From positions 62,001 through 126,000 of the forward strand of contig CACGWW010000003.1 of NCBI GenBank assembly GCA_902576905.1: 64,000 nucleotides of DNA, read 5' to 3'. The notes under the pieces were generated by a model, which saw only the letters and a program-made list of their open reading frames with translations, had not been told where the DNA came from and made no database searches. Below, one piece after another: positions 1-10,215 of the stretch (the first letter of the stretch is position 1; each line of letters starts with the position of its first letter). This DNA comes from an uncultured Alphaproteobacteria bacterium (GTDB lineage: Bacteria; Pseudomonadota; Alphaproteobacteria; Rhodobacterales; Rhodobacteraceae). Made by a program: the position numbers and the translations under genes.

Positions 1-1249
1 ACTCATCTTGTGGTTGAGCTAGATTTAAGGCTAGCCCTATTGCAGCAGCTGCTTCGGGACCATGAGTTGATGCTGGCAATCCTTGAATCCTCATTGGTAC
101 AGCAACACGTGTTGGTTTTCCAAGAAATGTAGAAGTAAAATCTAATATATTCGCTAACTTGCTACCCCCACCGGTTAAAACGACTTTTTGTCCAGGTAGA
201 AACTCGAAGTCCGAGGTATCTAATATTGTCCTTAGTGAATCGAAAATCTCCTCAACTCTTGGCCGGATTACCCCTAGTAATTCAGACTTTGTTATAGTTC
301 TTCTGTCAGCATAAAGATCTGTATTGGTCTCAGGCAATTCTATTGTTTCTCTATCATCCGAGTTGGCAGGCATCAAACCCCCATGCAAAACTTTTAATCT
401 TTCAGCTGCTGAGAAAGAGATTTGAAATGCCTGCATAATATCGCTTGTTATGTGTTGTCCTCCGATCCTTATTGATTGAGAAAAGATTAAATTCTTTCGA
501 AAGAAAATTGATATACTCGAACTGGAAGCACCTAAATCAATACAAACAACACCTATTTGCATTTCATCTTCAAGAAGGCTTGATTGCCCAGAAACATAGG
601 GGGCAAGCGCTATTCCCGCCAGAGACAGGTCACATTTATTCAAACAAGTCACCATATTCTTTATTATATCCGATCGGATGGAAACAATGTTAACGTCGAC
701 CGACAGCTTCGAGCCACTTATTCCCCTCGGGTCCATGTATCCATGCTTATTATCAATACTAAAATTAACTGGCAAAGCGTGAATTATTTCTCTTTTCAAA
801 TCATCATAAACTAGATTTACCTTCGAAAGCGCATGTCCAATATCAAGTTCTGTTACTTCCTTTTGAATAAATTCAATAGAAGATGAGATCAGAGTAGATT
901 TTTGAGTGCCACTAGAAAAGGTCAGAAAAACATTCTCAATCAGGCAACCTGCCATTTTTTGGGCCCGTTGAATTACAGTCCTTATTGCACTTTCTGCCTC
1001 CCTCATCTCATATATTTCGCCATCCCTAATCCCCCTAGATTTTGTGGTTGAAGCACCAATAACTCTGAAAGTCACTCCTCTATCTGATTTACCAGTTGAG
1101 AATGAATTAATTTGATTTACCTCGGTGAGAGAAACTACTAGGCACATTACCTTAGAGCTTCCAAGGTCTATCAGAGCAACAGTTCCCTTTTTTATAGCTG
1201 CTAACCTTTTTTGCCTTAACTGCCTCTGACTCTGCAATAATTTCCTCAA
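1..1249 (-). CDS. ftsA: Cell division protein FtsA (partial, C-terminus cut by window edge)
   Basis: Reverse strand reads MRKLLQSQRQLRQKRLAAIKKGTVALIDLGSSKVMCLVV... from a TTG at 1249 behind AGGAGG; the window edge encodes GKPTRVAVPMRIQGLPASTHGPEAAAAIGLAL, typical of the FtsA C-terminus; follows ftsQ in dcw order. Absent from the ORF track because it runs off the edge. Confidence 0.9.
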   Translation of the reverse strand, partial: MRKLLQSQRQLRQKRLAAIKKGTVALIDLGSSKVMCLVVSLTEVNQINSFSTGKSDRGVTFRVIGASTTKSRGIRDGEIYEMREAESAIRTVIQRAQKMAGCLIENVFLTFSSGTQKSTLISSSIEFIQKEVTELDIGHALSKVNLVYDDLKREIIHALPVNFSIDNKHGYMDPRGISGSKLSVDVNIVSIRSDIIKNMVTCLNKCDLSLAGIALAPYVSGQSSLLEDEMQIGVVCIDLGASSSSISIFFRKNLIFSQSIRIGGQHITSDIMQAFQISFSAAERLKVLHGGLMPANSDDRETIELPETNTDLYADRRTITKSELLGVIRPRVEEIFDSLRTILDTSDFEFLPGQKVVLTGGGSKLANILDFTSTFLGKPTRVAVPMRIQGLPASTHGPEAAAAIGLALNLAQPQDE

Positions 1250-1262
1250 CCTGCTAACCTCC

Positions 1263-2111
1263 TTATATTTTTCCAAGGTATTCGACAGGTGGAGCCTTCC
1301 TGAACCTTATTATTGGTTTATCTATATTTCTCAAATCAACAGAAACTACGGTTTTTAAAAGCTTATCTGTCTCGCGCAGAAACATGCACATTACCTTTAA
1401 TCCTTCATTCAAATTATTCTCTGGCAACTTGAAAACCAACTCGCTTTTCATATGAATGTCCCATCGCCTTTCTCCAATCCATTCATAGTATAATACCTCT
1501 GATTGATATGATCCTATTTCATTTACTATTGCTAATAATGCATTGATATTTGTTGGTGCATCTTTTCCAACTAAAAGCGGGAAACTTGATAGCCCTTCAT
1601 AATTTTGTTTTATCGACAATATAACTCCATCACTATCAAGGACCTCATACATATCGTTATTAAAAAATACTACGGCTTCTTTTCTTTCAATAACATTTAC
1701 AATTACAAATCCATCAGTAGAAAATTTAACAAAAGCTTTTTTAACCTTTCTTTTATCTTCTATCTTTTCTCTTAGGGCCTGAGCTTTCAACGCGGACAAC
1801 CCTTCTGTTGCAGCGTTCTCAATTAAAATTATTATTTCTTTTTTCAACGACTCTTGGGCACCTTTTACTAAAATTCTTGTTATGGAGAGTTCTGTTAGGC
1901 CCTTGTATATAGCGGAACTTTCCTCACTCAAAAATTTAATTTCTGCATTTAGGTCAATGTTTTTGTTAAGAAATTTTTGCGATAGAAATATGCTAACAAC
2001 CAAGAATACAATTATTAAAACTAATCTAAACCAAAGCCTGTAAAATAATCTGTTTATCTTATAATATAACCTCGACGGTGCTGGATCATTAGATTTCAAC
2101 AAATTCATCAT
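1263..2111 (-). CDS. ftsQ: Cell division protein FtsQ
   Basis: 282 aa, one N-terminal TM segment, POTRA-like region, located between ddl and ftsA. Confidence 0.85.
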   Translation of the reverse strand: MMNLLKSNDPAPSRLYYKINRLFYRLWFRLVLIIVFLVVSIFLSQKFLNKNIDLNAEIKFLSEESSAIYKGLTELSITRILVKGAQESLKKEIIILIENAATEGLSALKAQALREKIEDKRKVKKAFVKFSTDGFVIVNVIERKEAVVFFNNDMYEVLDSDGVILSIKQNYEGLSSFPLLVGKDAPTNINALLAIVNEIGSYQSEVLYYEWIGERRWDIHMKSELVFKLPENNLNEGLKVMCMFLRETDKLLKTVVSVDLRNIDKPIIRFRKAPPVEYLGKI

Positions 2112-2115
2112 TCAC

Positions 2116-3093
2116 CTATTTGTTACACGATGCGTCTTTAATCAACTCTAGGCAAATGTATTGTAAGTCTAGACCAACGTATTTTGCCTGTTCAGGTACA
2201 AGGGAAGTTGCAGTCATCCCTGGCTGGGTATTTAGTTCGAGTATATATAGTCCTTCTTTTCCATTCTTTTCATTCCATCTGAAATCCGAACGAGTAACAC
2301 CTCTACATCCCAAAGTATTATGTGCAATAACTGCATAATTAATACACAGATCGAATATGTCTTGGGGAACATCTGCAGGAACAATATGCTCAGAACCGCC
2401 ATTTTTATATTTAGCATCGTAATTATACCAGTCATCAGTTACAATGTCTGTAACTGTCAATGGTCTACCATTTAGAACAGCAACAGTTAACTCCCTACCA
2501 GGAATATATTTCTCCAAAAGATACTCCCTATCTTGATCTGCAACAATCCTCCCAACCTCTTCAATTTGCTCTTCGAATTTTATAAAGTGAATTCCAACGG
2601 AGGAACCTCCACTATTTGGCTTAATTACAAATGGAGGGGCGAAAGGTATTTGATCCAATTGCTCTTCTCCACCTAAAAGCAGACCCTCTATCACTGGTAA
2701 ACCGGATGATTTAAATATTTTTTTTGACATAAACTTATCCATTGCCGTTGCCGAAGATAAAACTCCAGAGTGTGTATATGGAATTTTTAGTGTTTCAAAT
2801 AGGCCCTGAATAGTCCCGTTCTCTCCAATGCCACCATGTAAGGCGTTAAAAATAATATCAGGATTCTGACTTTTTATGACTTCGGCTAAGTCTTTTATAT
2901 TGTTTGAGTTAACACTCACCGCGTCGACATCTAGGTTTATCCTTTTAAGTGCCTCTATGCAGCTCTCAGCTGTTGAATCTGATACCTCTTTCTCCTCTGA
3001 AATCCCTCCCTGTAATACTAAGACCTTAGAGATATTTTTTGGATTAACTGTTGTATTCAATTTTATTTTCTCCCAACCCTTATTACCTCCCAA
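2116..3093 (-). CDS. ddl: D-alanine--D-alanine ligase
   Basis: ATP-grasp motifs (PFVIKPNSGGSSVGI, LEKYIPGRELTVAVLNG, LELNTQPGMT). True start may be a TTG at 3060, just after the murB stop. Confidence 0.93.
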   Translation of the reverse strand: MGGNKGWEKIKLNTTVNPKNISKVLVLQGGISEEKEVSDSTAESCIEALKRINLDVDAVSVNSNNIKDLAEVIKSQNPDIIFNALHGGIGENGTIQGLFETLKIPYTHSGVLSSATAMDKFMSKKIFKSSGLPVIEGLLLGGEEQLDQIPFAPPFVIKPNSGGSSVGIHFIKFEEQIEEVGRIVADQDREYLLEKYIPGRELTVAVLNGRPLTVTDIVTDDWYNYDAKYKNGGSEHIVPADVPQDIFDLCINYAVIAHNTLGCRGVTRSDFRWNEKNGKEGLYILELNTQPGMTATSLVPEQAKYVGLDLQYICLELIKDASCNK

Positions 3094-4016
3094 TCAAGCG
3101 AAACTTTATATTTCTCATAGACTGATTTCCTTACATACTCTCCGAGCGACTCCATTTCCTCAGAAGTTGCGCCACCCAGATTTATTAAAAAATTTGGGTG
3201 CTTTTTTGATACCATGGCTTTGCCCATTTTTTTGCCCCTCAATCCTGCTCTGTCAATCAACCTCCAAGCCTTAAAATTTATTGAGTCCTCTTGCATGAGT
3301 GATGATTTTCCATCGGGATTCTTGAAAGTTGAGCCACAGGTTGCTTTCTTAATGGGCTGTGTCTCTTCCCTTTTTGACACCATCTCCTTCATTTTTGCTT
3401 CTATTGTCCCTTTTTTTTCTATTTTTGGCGTCAAAATAGCGGAGGTCACAATAAAGTCATTGGGTAACCTACTATAGCGGTATTTAAATTGAAGATTTTC
3501 CTTACTCAATTGAATAATTTTACCTGACTTATCAACGCCTTCTATACTTCGTACATAATCACCTATGTAGTTGCCATAGCAGCCAGCGTTCATCGCTATT
3601 GCCCCGCCTATAGTTCCCGGTATCGTTCTTAAAAAAGATAAATCGTAACCTAGTTCAGATAAATTAACAGCAACCTTAGCGCTAAAATTACCTGCTCCAA
3701 GCTTTACTTCATTATTTTTTATTTCTATTTCTGAAAAGCCCCCACCTAGTTTTACTGCAACTCCTGAAAGACCTCCATCTCTTACCAAAAGATTTGAACA
3801 AGCTCCTATCGGCATTGTGCTCACTTCATCCGGTATCAGAGAAAGGAACCTAGATAAATCATCCAAATTTTTTGGCCTAAACAATATATCAACTGGTCCT
3901 CCAACCTTTAACCAACTAATTTTTGATAAAGGAAAAGAATAATTTACTGATCCTGAAAACTGATTTTCATCAACGAAACCCAATTTACTCTTTTTATTCA
4001 TGTCCATTTTCATCAC
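3063..4016 (-). CDS. murB: UDP-N-acetylenolpyruvoylglucosamine reductase
   Basis: FAD-binding motifs GACSNLLVRDGGLSG and RTIPGTIGGAIAMNAGCYG; GSTFKNPDG; dcw order. Confidence 0.95.
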   Translation of the reverse strand: MMKMDMNKKSKLGFVDENQFSGSVNYSFPLSKISWLKVGGPVDILFRPKNLDDLSRFLSLIPDEVSTMPIGACSNLLVRDGGLSGVAVKLGGGFSEIEIKNNEVKLGAGNFSAKVAVNLSELGYDLSFLRTIPGTIGGAIAMNAGCYGNYIGDYVRSIEGVDKSGKIIQLSKENLQFKYRYSRLPNDFIVTSAILTPKIEKKGTIEAKMKEMVSKREETQPIKKATCGSTFKNPDGKSSLMQEDSINFKAWRLIDRAGLRGKKMGKAMVSKKHPNFLINLGGATSEEMESLGEYVRKSVYEKYKVSLDWEVIRVGRK

Positions 4017-5400
4017 TTAGAAAAGATAGGTTATTAACCCAATTAGTTATACTGCCAGCCCCCAGAGTTAAGAAAATGTCGCCCCTATTACAATTAGTTT
4101 TTAAAAATTTACTAAACGAAACTTCGTCTTCAATATACTCAACCTTTTGCGTCTCTTTTTTCGCAAAGGATTTTATCAGAGTTTTACTATCAAACCCATC
4201 GAGCTGGTGTTCACCAGCGGCAAAAACAGGCGCTATACCGAGAATATCCGCACCTTTAAAGCATTTCTTAAAGTCTTTGAATAATAACTTCAGTCTTGAA
4301 AATCTATGCGGCTGATGTACTACTATTATCCTTCCATTTGTAATCGCTTTGGCAGCAGAAATGACAGCTTCGATCTCTACAGGATGATGTGCGTAGTCAT
4401 CTATTATCGCAGCTCCATTAAAGAAGCCAATCCGAGTGAAGCGCCTCGATACTCCTTCAAATTTTGCTAATGCACTTTTAATGAATTTTATGGGAACTGA
4501 CAAATTTGAAGCTGCCAGAATAGCAGCACATGCATTTAGAGCATTATGTTGACCTATCATTGGCAAATAAAAGTCTCTTAAATAAATATTTGCAACTTTG
4601 TCATCTAAGTCAAATCTTGTGCCTTGTTCACCAACTCTTAAATTTCTTATTGTAAAATCTGCCTTTTCCGAAAACCCATAAGTAATAATTTTTCGATCCT
4701 TGACATTTGATATTACATTAGCCACGTTTTTATCATCTATACAACAGATGGCCACTCCGTAGAAAGGAACACTTGAAATAAATCTTTCAAAAGCTCTCTT
4801 TAAGTTTAAAAAACTGCTATAGTAATCTAAATGTTCTTTATCAATGTTCGTTACTATCGCAACAGTTGCAGGTAGCTTGTTAAATGAACCGTCACTTTCA
4901 TCTGCCTCTACAACCATCCATTCTCCTTCTCCTAACCTCGCATTAGAACCATATGCTTTTATAACACCGCCATTGATGACTGTAGGATCTAAATTTCCCA
5001 CTTCTGCAATTGAGGCAACAAGTGAGGTTGTTGTTGTCTTTCCATGAGAACCCGCGACTACAATATTTAATTTCATTCTCATTAATTCTGCTAGCATTTC
5101 TGCTCTAGAAACTATAGGGATCCCAAGTTGTTTCGCAAAGGCCAATTCAATATTGTCTTTTCCTATAGCAGAAGAAATCACAACAACAGAACAATTGCTG
5201 ACGTTCTCTCTGTCATGCTCATAGAATGTCTTTACTCCTAAAGAGGCGAGCCTAACCGTTATGTTGGTTTTCTTTATATCGGAACCTTGTACAGAGTAAC
5301 CAAGATTTACAAGAACCTCAGCGATTCCAGACATGCCTATACCACCAATCCCAATAAAATGTATTGGTCCCAAATTTAGGGGTAATCTAGTAGCAATCAT
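3994..5400 (-). CDS. murC: UDP-N-acetylmuramate--L-alanine ligase
   Basis: HFIGIGGIGMSGIAEVL; GSHGKTTTTSL; IIDDYAHHPVEI. Confidence 0.97.
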   Translation of the reverse strand: MIATRLPLNLGPIHFIGIGGIGMSGIAEVLVNLGYSVQGSDIKKTNITVRLASLGVKTFYEHDRENVSNCSVVVISSAIGKDNIELAFAKQLGIPIVSRAEMLAELMRMKLNIVVAGSHGKTTTTSLVASIAEVGNLDPTVINGGVIKAYGSNARLGEGEWMVVEADESDGSFNKLPATVAIVTNIDKEHLDYYSSFLNLKRAFERFISSVPFYGVAICCIDDKNVANVISNVKDRKIITYGFSEKADFTIRNLRVGEQGTRFDLDDKVANIYLRDFYLPMIGQHNALNACAAILAASNLSVPIKFIKSALAKFEGVSRRFTRIGFFNGAAIIDDYAHHPVEIEAVISAAKAITNGRIIVVHQPHRFSRLKLLFKDFKKCFKGADILGIAPVFAAGEHQLDGFDSKTLIKSFAKKETQKVEYIEDEVSFSKFLKTNCNRGDIFLTLGAGSITNWVNNLSFLSDENGHE

Positions 5401-6494
5401 TCTTTTTCTCCTAAAAATGCCTCAATTGTTCTAATTATATCTTTTGAGGCATCAGGTTTGCCCATCTTCAATGCTTTATCAGCCATAGCACTTGTTTTTG
5501 AGGGAGAATTCAAAGTTTGCTTTAACTGTTCAGACAAATCTTCTACAAGACTTGGGGTTTCTTCAATCACCACTGCGCCACCCTCTTCAGCAAATAGTCT
5601 GGCATTACGAAGCTGGTGATCATCCTTGGCATGCTTTAAAGGTATAAGTATTGATGGTCTTCCGACGATCGATATGTCTGCTAATGTATTAGATCCAGCT
5701 CTGCAAATAATGATCTGAGACTCTGATATTAGTCTTTCTACATCTTCAAAAAATGGTCGTACACATGCTCTTAAGTCCATAGCTCTGTATGCTGCAAAAA
5801 CCTTATCTATATCATCCTTTCTTGCCTGGTGAAATATTGTTAAGCGTTCTTTAGTTTTTTTTGAAAGCTTTTCTATGCATCTCGGTAAAGCGTCAGATAG
5901 TATCCTCGCACCTTGCGATCCCCCAAGTACCAATACCGTAATAGGCCAAGGCCCAGGCCCAAGGTATTGGGAGTTAAACTTTTTAAGTACTTTATTTCTG
6001 ACTGGGTTACCTGTATTTAACCCTATTTTTGGATCTAAAAATAAGGTATTTGAAAAATGGCAAAAAACTTTTGCGCTAAACCTTTGAAAAAATCTGTTTA
6101 CTCTTCCTAAAACTGCATTCTGTTCCTGAATAAATGTAGGGATTCTTAGTAGAACAGACATCAACAAAATTGGGAAGGTAGAAACTCCTCCAAAACCTAA
6201 AACAAACTTTGGTTTTTTCCTAAACATAAGCTTCCCTGAACGCAATGCCTCAAGAGGTAATTGATAAGATAGCTCTCGGATTTTTTTTCTAATTGAAGCT
6301 GTCTCTGAGGAGATTTTTAGAACCTCTATTGAGTACTCATTAGAACGCTTATCAAGATACTGTAAACCCCTTACATCTGTAAAAATTATTACTTCCCAGC
6401 CAATAGCATTCAGTTCAGTAGCCAGAGCGGTGCAAGGCAAGACATGACCTCCAGTACCTCCTGTTGATAATACGCAGATACCTTTGTTATCCAT
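5397..6494 (-). CDS. murG: UDP-GlcNAc:lipid I GlcNAc transferase MurG
   Basis: GGTGGHVLPCTALA; GSQGARILSDALP; CRAGSNTLADI; PLKHAKDDHQLRNA. Confidence 0.96.
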   Translation of the reverse strand: MDNKGICVLSTGGTGGHVLPCTALATELNAIGWEVIIFTDVRGLQYLDKRSNEYSIEVLKISSETASIRKKIRELSYQLPLEALRSGKLMFRKKPKFVLGFGGVSTFPILLMSVLLRIPTFIQEQNAVLGRVNRFFQRFSAKVFCHFSNTLFLDPKIGLNTGNPVRNKVLKKFNSQYLGPGPWPITVLVLGGSQGARILSDALPRCIEKLSKKTKERLTIFHQARKDDIDKVFAAYRAMDLRACVRPFFEDVERLISESQIIICRAGSNTLADISIVGRPSILIPLKHAKDDHQLRNARLFAEEGGAVVIEETPSLVEDLSEQLKQTLNSPSKTSAMADKALKMGKPDASKDIIRTIEAFLGEKE

Positions 6495-7654
6495 TACGTT
6501 CCACCCATGAAGCTATCTATATTCTCCCTAGTTCTACGTCTCGTTACGTTGAGTAGTAGGCCCATTAATATCCCCATAGCAACCATTGACGACCCTCCAT
6601 AGCTGATAAAGGGTAATGTCATACCCTTTGTCGGGAGTAAGCGAGCTGCCACCCCCAAATTAATAAGAGCCTGTGTCTGGATAATCGTCAACAACCCAAG
6701 GCCAACCAATAGCAAAAAGGGATTTCTTTCGATTAGTAACCTCGATAATGTCCTCAACAATATGATGACATAGAGTGTTAAAATAATAATGAAAACTATT
6801 AGACCAAATTCCTCTATGGCAACAGCAATGATAAAGTCTGTATGGGCATCTGGAAGGCTCCATTTAATCTTTCCGTTTCCAGCACCAACACCTAAAAACC
6901 CTCCAGAGTGAATTGCTTGCTCAACCAAACCCATCTGGGAAGTTGGTTCAATTACATTTGAAAAAAAAGTCTTCAATCTGGTTGCCACATGATTAGAGAA
7001 TTGAATAAAGATAAGAGCAACAGTAGAGACAAAAGTAAAAAAAACTGCGGAAAAGAGCCAAGAGACCCCAACAATAAAATGGATTAAAACCCAACAACCA
7101 ATCAAAACCACAGTCTGACCTAAATCGGGTTGCATGGTGAGTAAACATACGCTAAAAGCCATTGAAAAAAAAGATAACATCAATCCCGCCCTTGGGTTGT
7201 TGTGAATATTACCCGCAACAATCCAAGATATAAAGACTACAAAAAACGGTTTTAAGTATTCAGACGGCTGAATTGTTAACCAATTTAAAGAGAACCATCG
7301 CACAGCTCCTTTCCCGAAATCCGTACCAAAAATGGGAAGAAGAGCAAGTGCAATAACTACTAAAAAAAAACCCAATATTCCAAATCTTCTTACAACAGAT
7401 AAGCTTGTAGTGGATAAAAAGATAATTACACAAAATGAAATCATTCCATAAATAGCTTGTCTCTTAACATAGTAAAAGGCAGGCATGCCATTTGAGTCTG
7501 CAAGAGGAACAGAGGCAGCCATTGATAAAAGTAACCCCATTACAATTAGGCCCAAAGTCGCAACCAAGGTCCATTGATCAACCGATTGCCACCAACGAAA
7601 AAATGGATTGTCTACAGGTACAGCTCGGGAACTGCCATGTATTATATCAGTCAT
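6494..7654 (-). CDS. ftsW: Lipid II glycosyltransferase/SEDS protein FtsW
   Basis: Polytopic; SEDS motifs (QPDLGQTVVLIG, LPFISYGGSSMVAMG). Confidence 0.95.
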   Translation of the reverse strand: MTDIIHGSSRAVPVDNPFFRWWQSVDQWTLVATLGLIVMGLLLSMAASVPLADSNGMPAFYYVKRQAIYGMISFCVIIFLSTTSLSVVRRFGILGFFLVVIALALLPIFGTDFGKGAVRWFSLNWLTIQPSEYLKPFFVVFISWIVAGNIHNNPRAGLMLSFFSMAFSVCLLTMQPDLGQTVVLIGCWVLIHFIVGVSWLFSAVFFTFVSTVALIFIQFSNHVATRLKTFFSNVIEPTSQMGLVEQAIHSGGFLGVGAGNGKIKWSLPDAHTDFIIAVAIEEFGLIVFIIILTLYVIILLRTLSRLLIERNPFLLLVGLGLLTIIQTQALINLGVAARLLPTKGMTLPFISYGGSSMVAMGILMGLLLNVTRRRTRENIDSFMGGT

Positions 7655-7709
7655 TTTTACTGCTCGTTTTTGGTTACGAGACTATCATTACTTTAATTAA
7701 AAAGACACA

Positions 7710-9140
7710 CTAAATTATATTTTTTCTATATTCCTGAACTAGAGAGATAAAGTGCTTACCTCTTTCTTCAAAATTCAAGTATTGATCAAAACTAGCACAG
7801 GCAGGTGAGAATAAAATCGTGTCTCCTTCTGTGGCAATACTTATCGCACTATCAAAAGCATCGTTTAAAGTATCAAATTGCTCAATTTCTTGGTCTTGGA
7901 AGTTACTTGCTATTAGAGCAGCTGCCTCGCCAATAAGATAGATTCTAGTAATATTTTTTATGCTATCATTAAGTTGACAAAAATTATCTTCTTTAGCACG
8001 CCCACCTAAAATTAAATGGACATTTTTAAAAGTTTTGAGCGCATGTATAGTTGCATCAACATTTGTAGCTTTACTATCATTAATAAATGCTACGCCTTTA
8101 ATTTCGTCCACCCATTGATTCCTATGCGCAAGTGGTACAAATTCACTGCAGTTTGTTAGTATGCTTTTAGGGGCTATACCCAATGATCTAGCTAATGCAT
8201 AAACAGTTAGAACGCTTTCCCACAAGCCATGGAAGCTATTCCCTAAATTCCTCAAATCAAAGGAGTAGACCTGCCGACCCTTTTTCCATTCAGTAATGAA
8301 AGATCCTTTTCGACCAACAGCCCAAAAATAGTTTTTGATATTAAGTTTATTGCTAATGGCCATCATTTTATTATCTATTGTGTTAAGTCTCTGAAACAAA
8401 AATAGACCCTCAGCAGTATCAATATTAATGACTGACACATCTGTTAAGTTTTCCAAAAATAGTCTCGCTTTGGCATAAAAATAGCCCCCAAGCCCTCCAT
8501 GTCTTTGAAGATGATCTGAAGAAAAATTAATGAACGCGGCAAAATTTGGTGCCAAACATTTTGCCAATTCGATTTGATAGGAAGAGAGTTCAAGGATCCT
8601 GATAGAGCCTTCTTTTAGTGGGCTCAGTTCTAAAACAGGTTTACCTATATTACCTCCCATTTCTACATCACTAAAAAGTTTTGAAAGTACGTGATTGGTT
8701 AACGCTGTTGCCGTAGATTTACCATTTGACCCAGTTATAGCAATAATCTTTGGAGGATCATCGAAAGCTTCATATTCTTCCTGAACATGGTTTGAAAAAA
8801 ATAGTCCAATATCATTATCTACTTTTATATTTAATTCATACGCCAGGGTAACTATTGGATGTGCCTCCGGGTATAAGTGAGGAACACCTGGGCTCACAAT
8901 TAGTAAATCTAATTGCCTAATTATGTTTTTATCGTTAAGATCTCTAACAGTAACCCCATCAACGTTTAGGTTATCTCTTTTCAGTTTATCATCATCCCAA
9001 CAGATTAATGTCCCACCTGCAAGCTGCACTGCTTTGATAACGGACAGACCTGTCTTTTCAAGGCCTAGAACTCCCACTTTTTTACTTCTCAAGTTTTTTA
9101 AATTTATCATTTTATCTAAGCTTAAGCGTTGCCATGCCAA
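7710..9140 (-). CDS. murD: UDP-N-acetylmuramoylalanine--D-glutamate ligase
   Basis: GLEKTGLSVIKAV; AITGSNGKSTATAL; FINDSKATNVDATIHAL; ILGGRAKE. Confidence 0.96.
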   Translation of the reverse strand: MAWQRLSLDKMINLKNLRSKKVGVLGLEKTGLSVIKAVQLAGGTLICWDDDKLKRDNLNVDGVTVRDLNDKNIIRQLDLLIVSPGVPHLYPEAHPIVTLAYELNIKVDNDIGLFFSNHVQEEYEAFDDPPKIIAITGSNGKSTATALTNHVLSKLFSDVEMGGNIGKPVLELSPLKEGSIRILELSSYQIELAKCLAPNFAAFINFSSDHLQRHGGLGGYFYAKARLFLENLTDVSVINIDTAEGLFLFQRLNTIDNKMMAISNKLNIKNYFWAVGRKGSFITEWKKGRQVYSFDLRNLGNSFHGLWESVLTVYALARSLGIAPKSILTNCSEFVPLAHRNQWVDEIKGVAFINDSKATNVDATIHALKTFKNVHLILGGRAKEDNFCQLNDSIKNITRIYLIGEAAALIASNFQDQEIEQFDTLNDAFDSAISIATEGDTILFSPACASFDQYLNFEERGKHFISLVQEYRKNII

Positions 9141-10197
9141 GAGCGGCCAGAATGACCGCTATGATCCAGAACCTTATGACTATTTGGGACTCCGACCAAC
9201 CCAGCTTTTCAAAGTGATGATGTATCGGTGCCATGAGAAAAACTCTTTTCCCTGTGATCTTAAAAAATAATACTTGAATGATCACAGAAAGTGTCTCAAT
9301 CACGAATAAGCCTCCAACAATCAATAATACGAGCTCATGCTTAATTGATACCGCTATACAACCAAGAGCTGAACCGAGAGACAATGATCCAGTATCACCC
9401 ATGAAAACTGCAGCGGGAGGGGCGTTGTACCACAAAAATCCCAAACCACTACCTATTAGAGCTGCAGAAAATATAAGAATTTCACCACTACCTTTAATAT
9501 AATGAACATCAAGGTATGAAGAATAATCTGCTCTGCCAACTATATAAGCTATAATACCCAAAGATGCTCCCGCAATTATAACTGGCATGATAGCCAATCC
9601 ATCCAATCCATCTGTCAAATTGACAGCATTAGCAGAGCCAACAACTACAATCATTGCAAAGGGGAAAAAGAAGACTCCCATGAATACCAAATAGTCTTTG
9701 AAAATTGGTAAAGCAAGGGACCTACTCAAATCATCAAAGTGTTGAATTTGAATAAAGTAAACAGCAATGAAAGCTATTAGCAATCCAAAGAGCAATCGCA
9801 GGCGGCCTGAAAGACCCCTATAACTTCGTTTGACAACTTTGATATAGTCATCAATTAACCCAATAAAACCGAAAGAAAAGGTTACAAACAAAATAATCCA
9901 AACATAGTGATTATCTAAGCGAGCCCACAAAACAGTAGAGACCATTACTGCTAGTAGTATAATCACTCCTCCCATTGTTGGGGTACCAGCTTTTTTTATA
10001 ATGTGTTCTTTAGGACCATCCTCTCTTATTGGCTGTCCCTCCTTTTGCAATTTTTTCAAAAAATTTATACTGTATTTTCCAAACGTAAAAAATATTATAA
10101 GCGCAGTAAAAAACGCACCTCCAGCACGAAAAGTTATATAGCGGAATAGATTAAATACATCGCCACCATCTGATAAAAAACTTAAGAAGTATAACAT
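9112..10197 (-). CDS. mraY: Phospho-N-acetylmuramoyl-pentapeptide transferase
   Basis: GTPTMGGVIIL; NAVNLTDGLDGLAIMP; FMGDTGSLSLG; APIHHHFEKLGW. Confidence 0.97.
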   Translation of the reverse strand: MLYFLSFLSDGGDVFNLFRYITFRAGGAFFTALIIFFTFGKYSINFLKKLQKEGQPIREDGPKEHIIKKAGTPTMGGVIILLAVMVSTVLWARLDNHYVWIILFVTFSFGFIGLIDDYIKVVKRSYRGLSGRLRLLFGLLIAFIAVYFIQIQHFDDLSRSLALPIFKDYLVFMGVFFFPFAMIVVVGSANAVNLTDGLDGLAIMPVIIAGASLGIIAYIVGRADYSSYLDVHYIKGSGEILIFSAALIGSGLGFLWYNAPPAAVFMGDTGSLSLGSALGCIAVSIKHELVLLIVGGLFVIETLSVIIQVLFFKITGKRVFLMAPIHHHFEKLGWSESQIVIRFWIIAVILAALGMATLKLR

Positions 10198-10215
10198 CTC
10201 TAAAACTCTACACTG

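Noticed and set aside
445-814. Plus-strand ORFs of 82 and 76 aa near the left edge
   Set aside because: Antisense to ftsA, which has clear protein motifs; no recognisable domains.
2876-3477. Plus-strand ORFs (132 and 87 aa) in the ddl/murB region
   Set aside because: Antisense shadow ORFs of well-supported murB and ddl; low-complexity translation.
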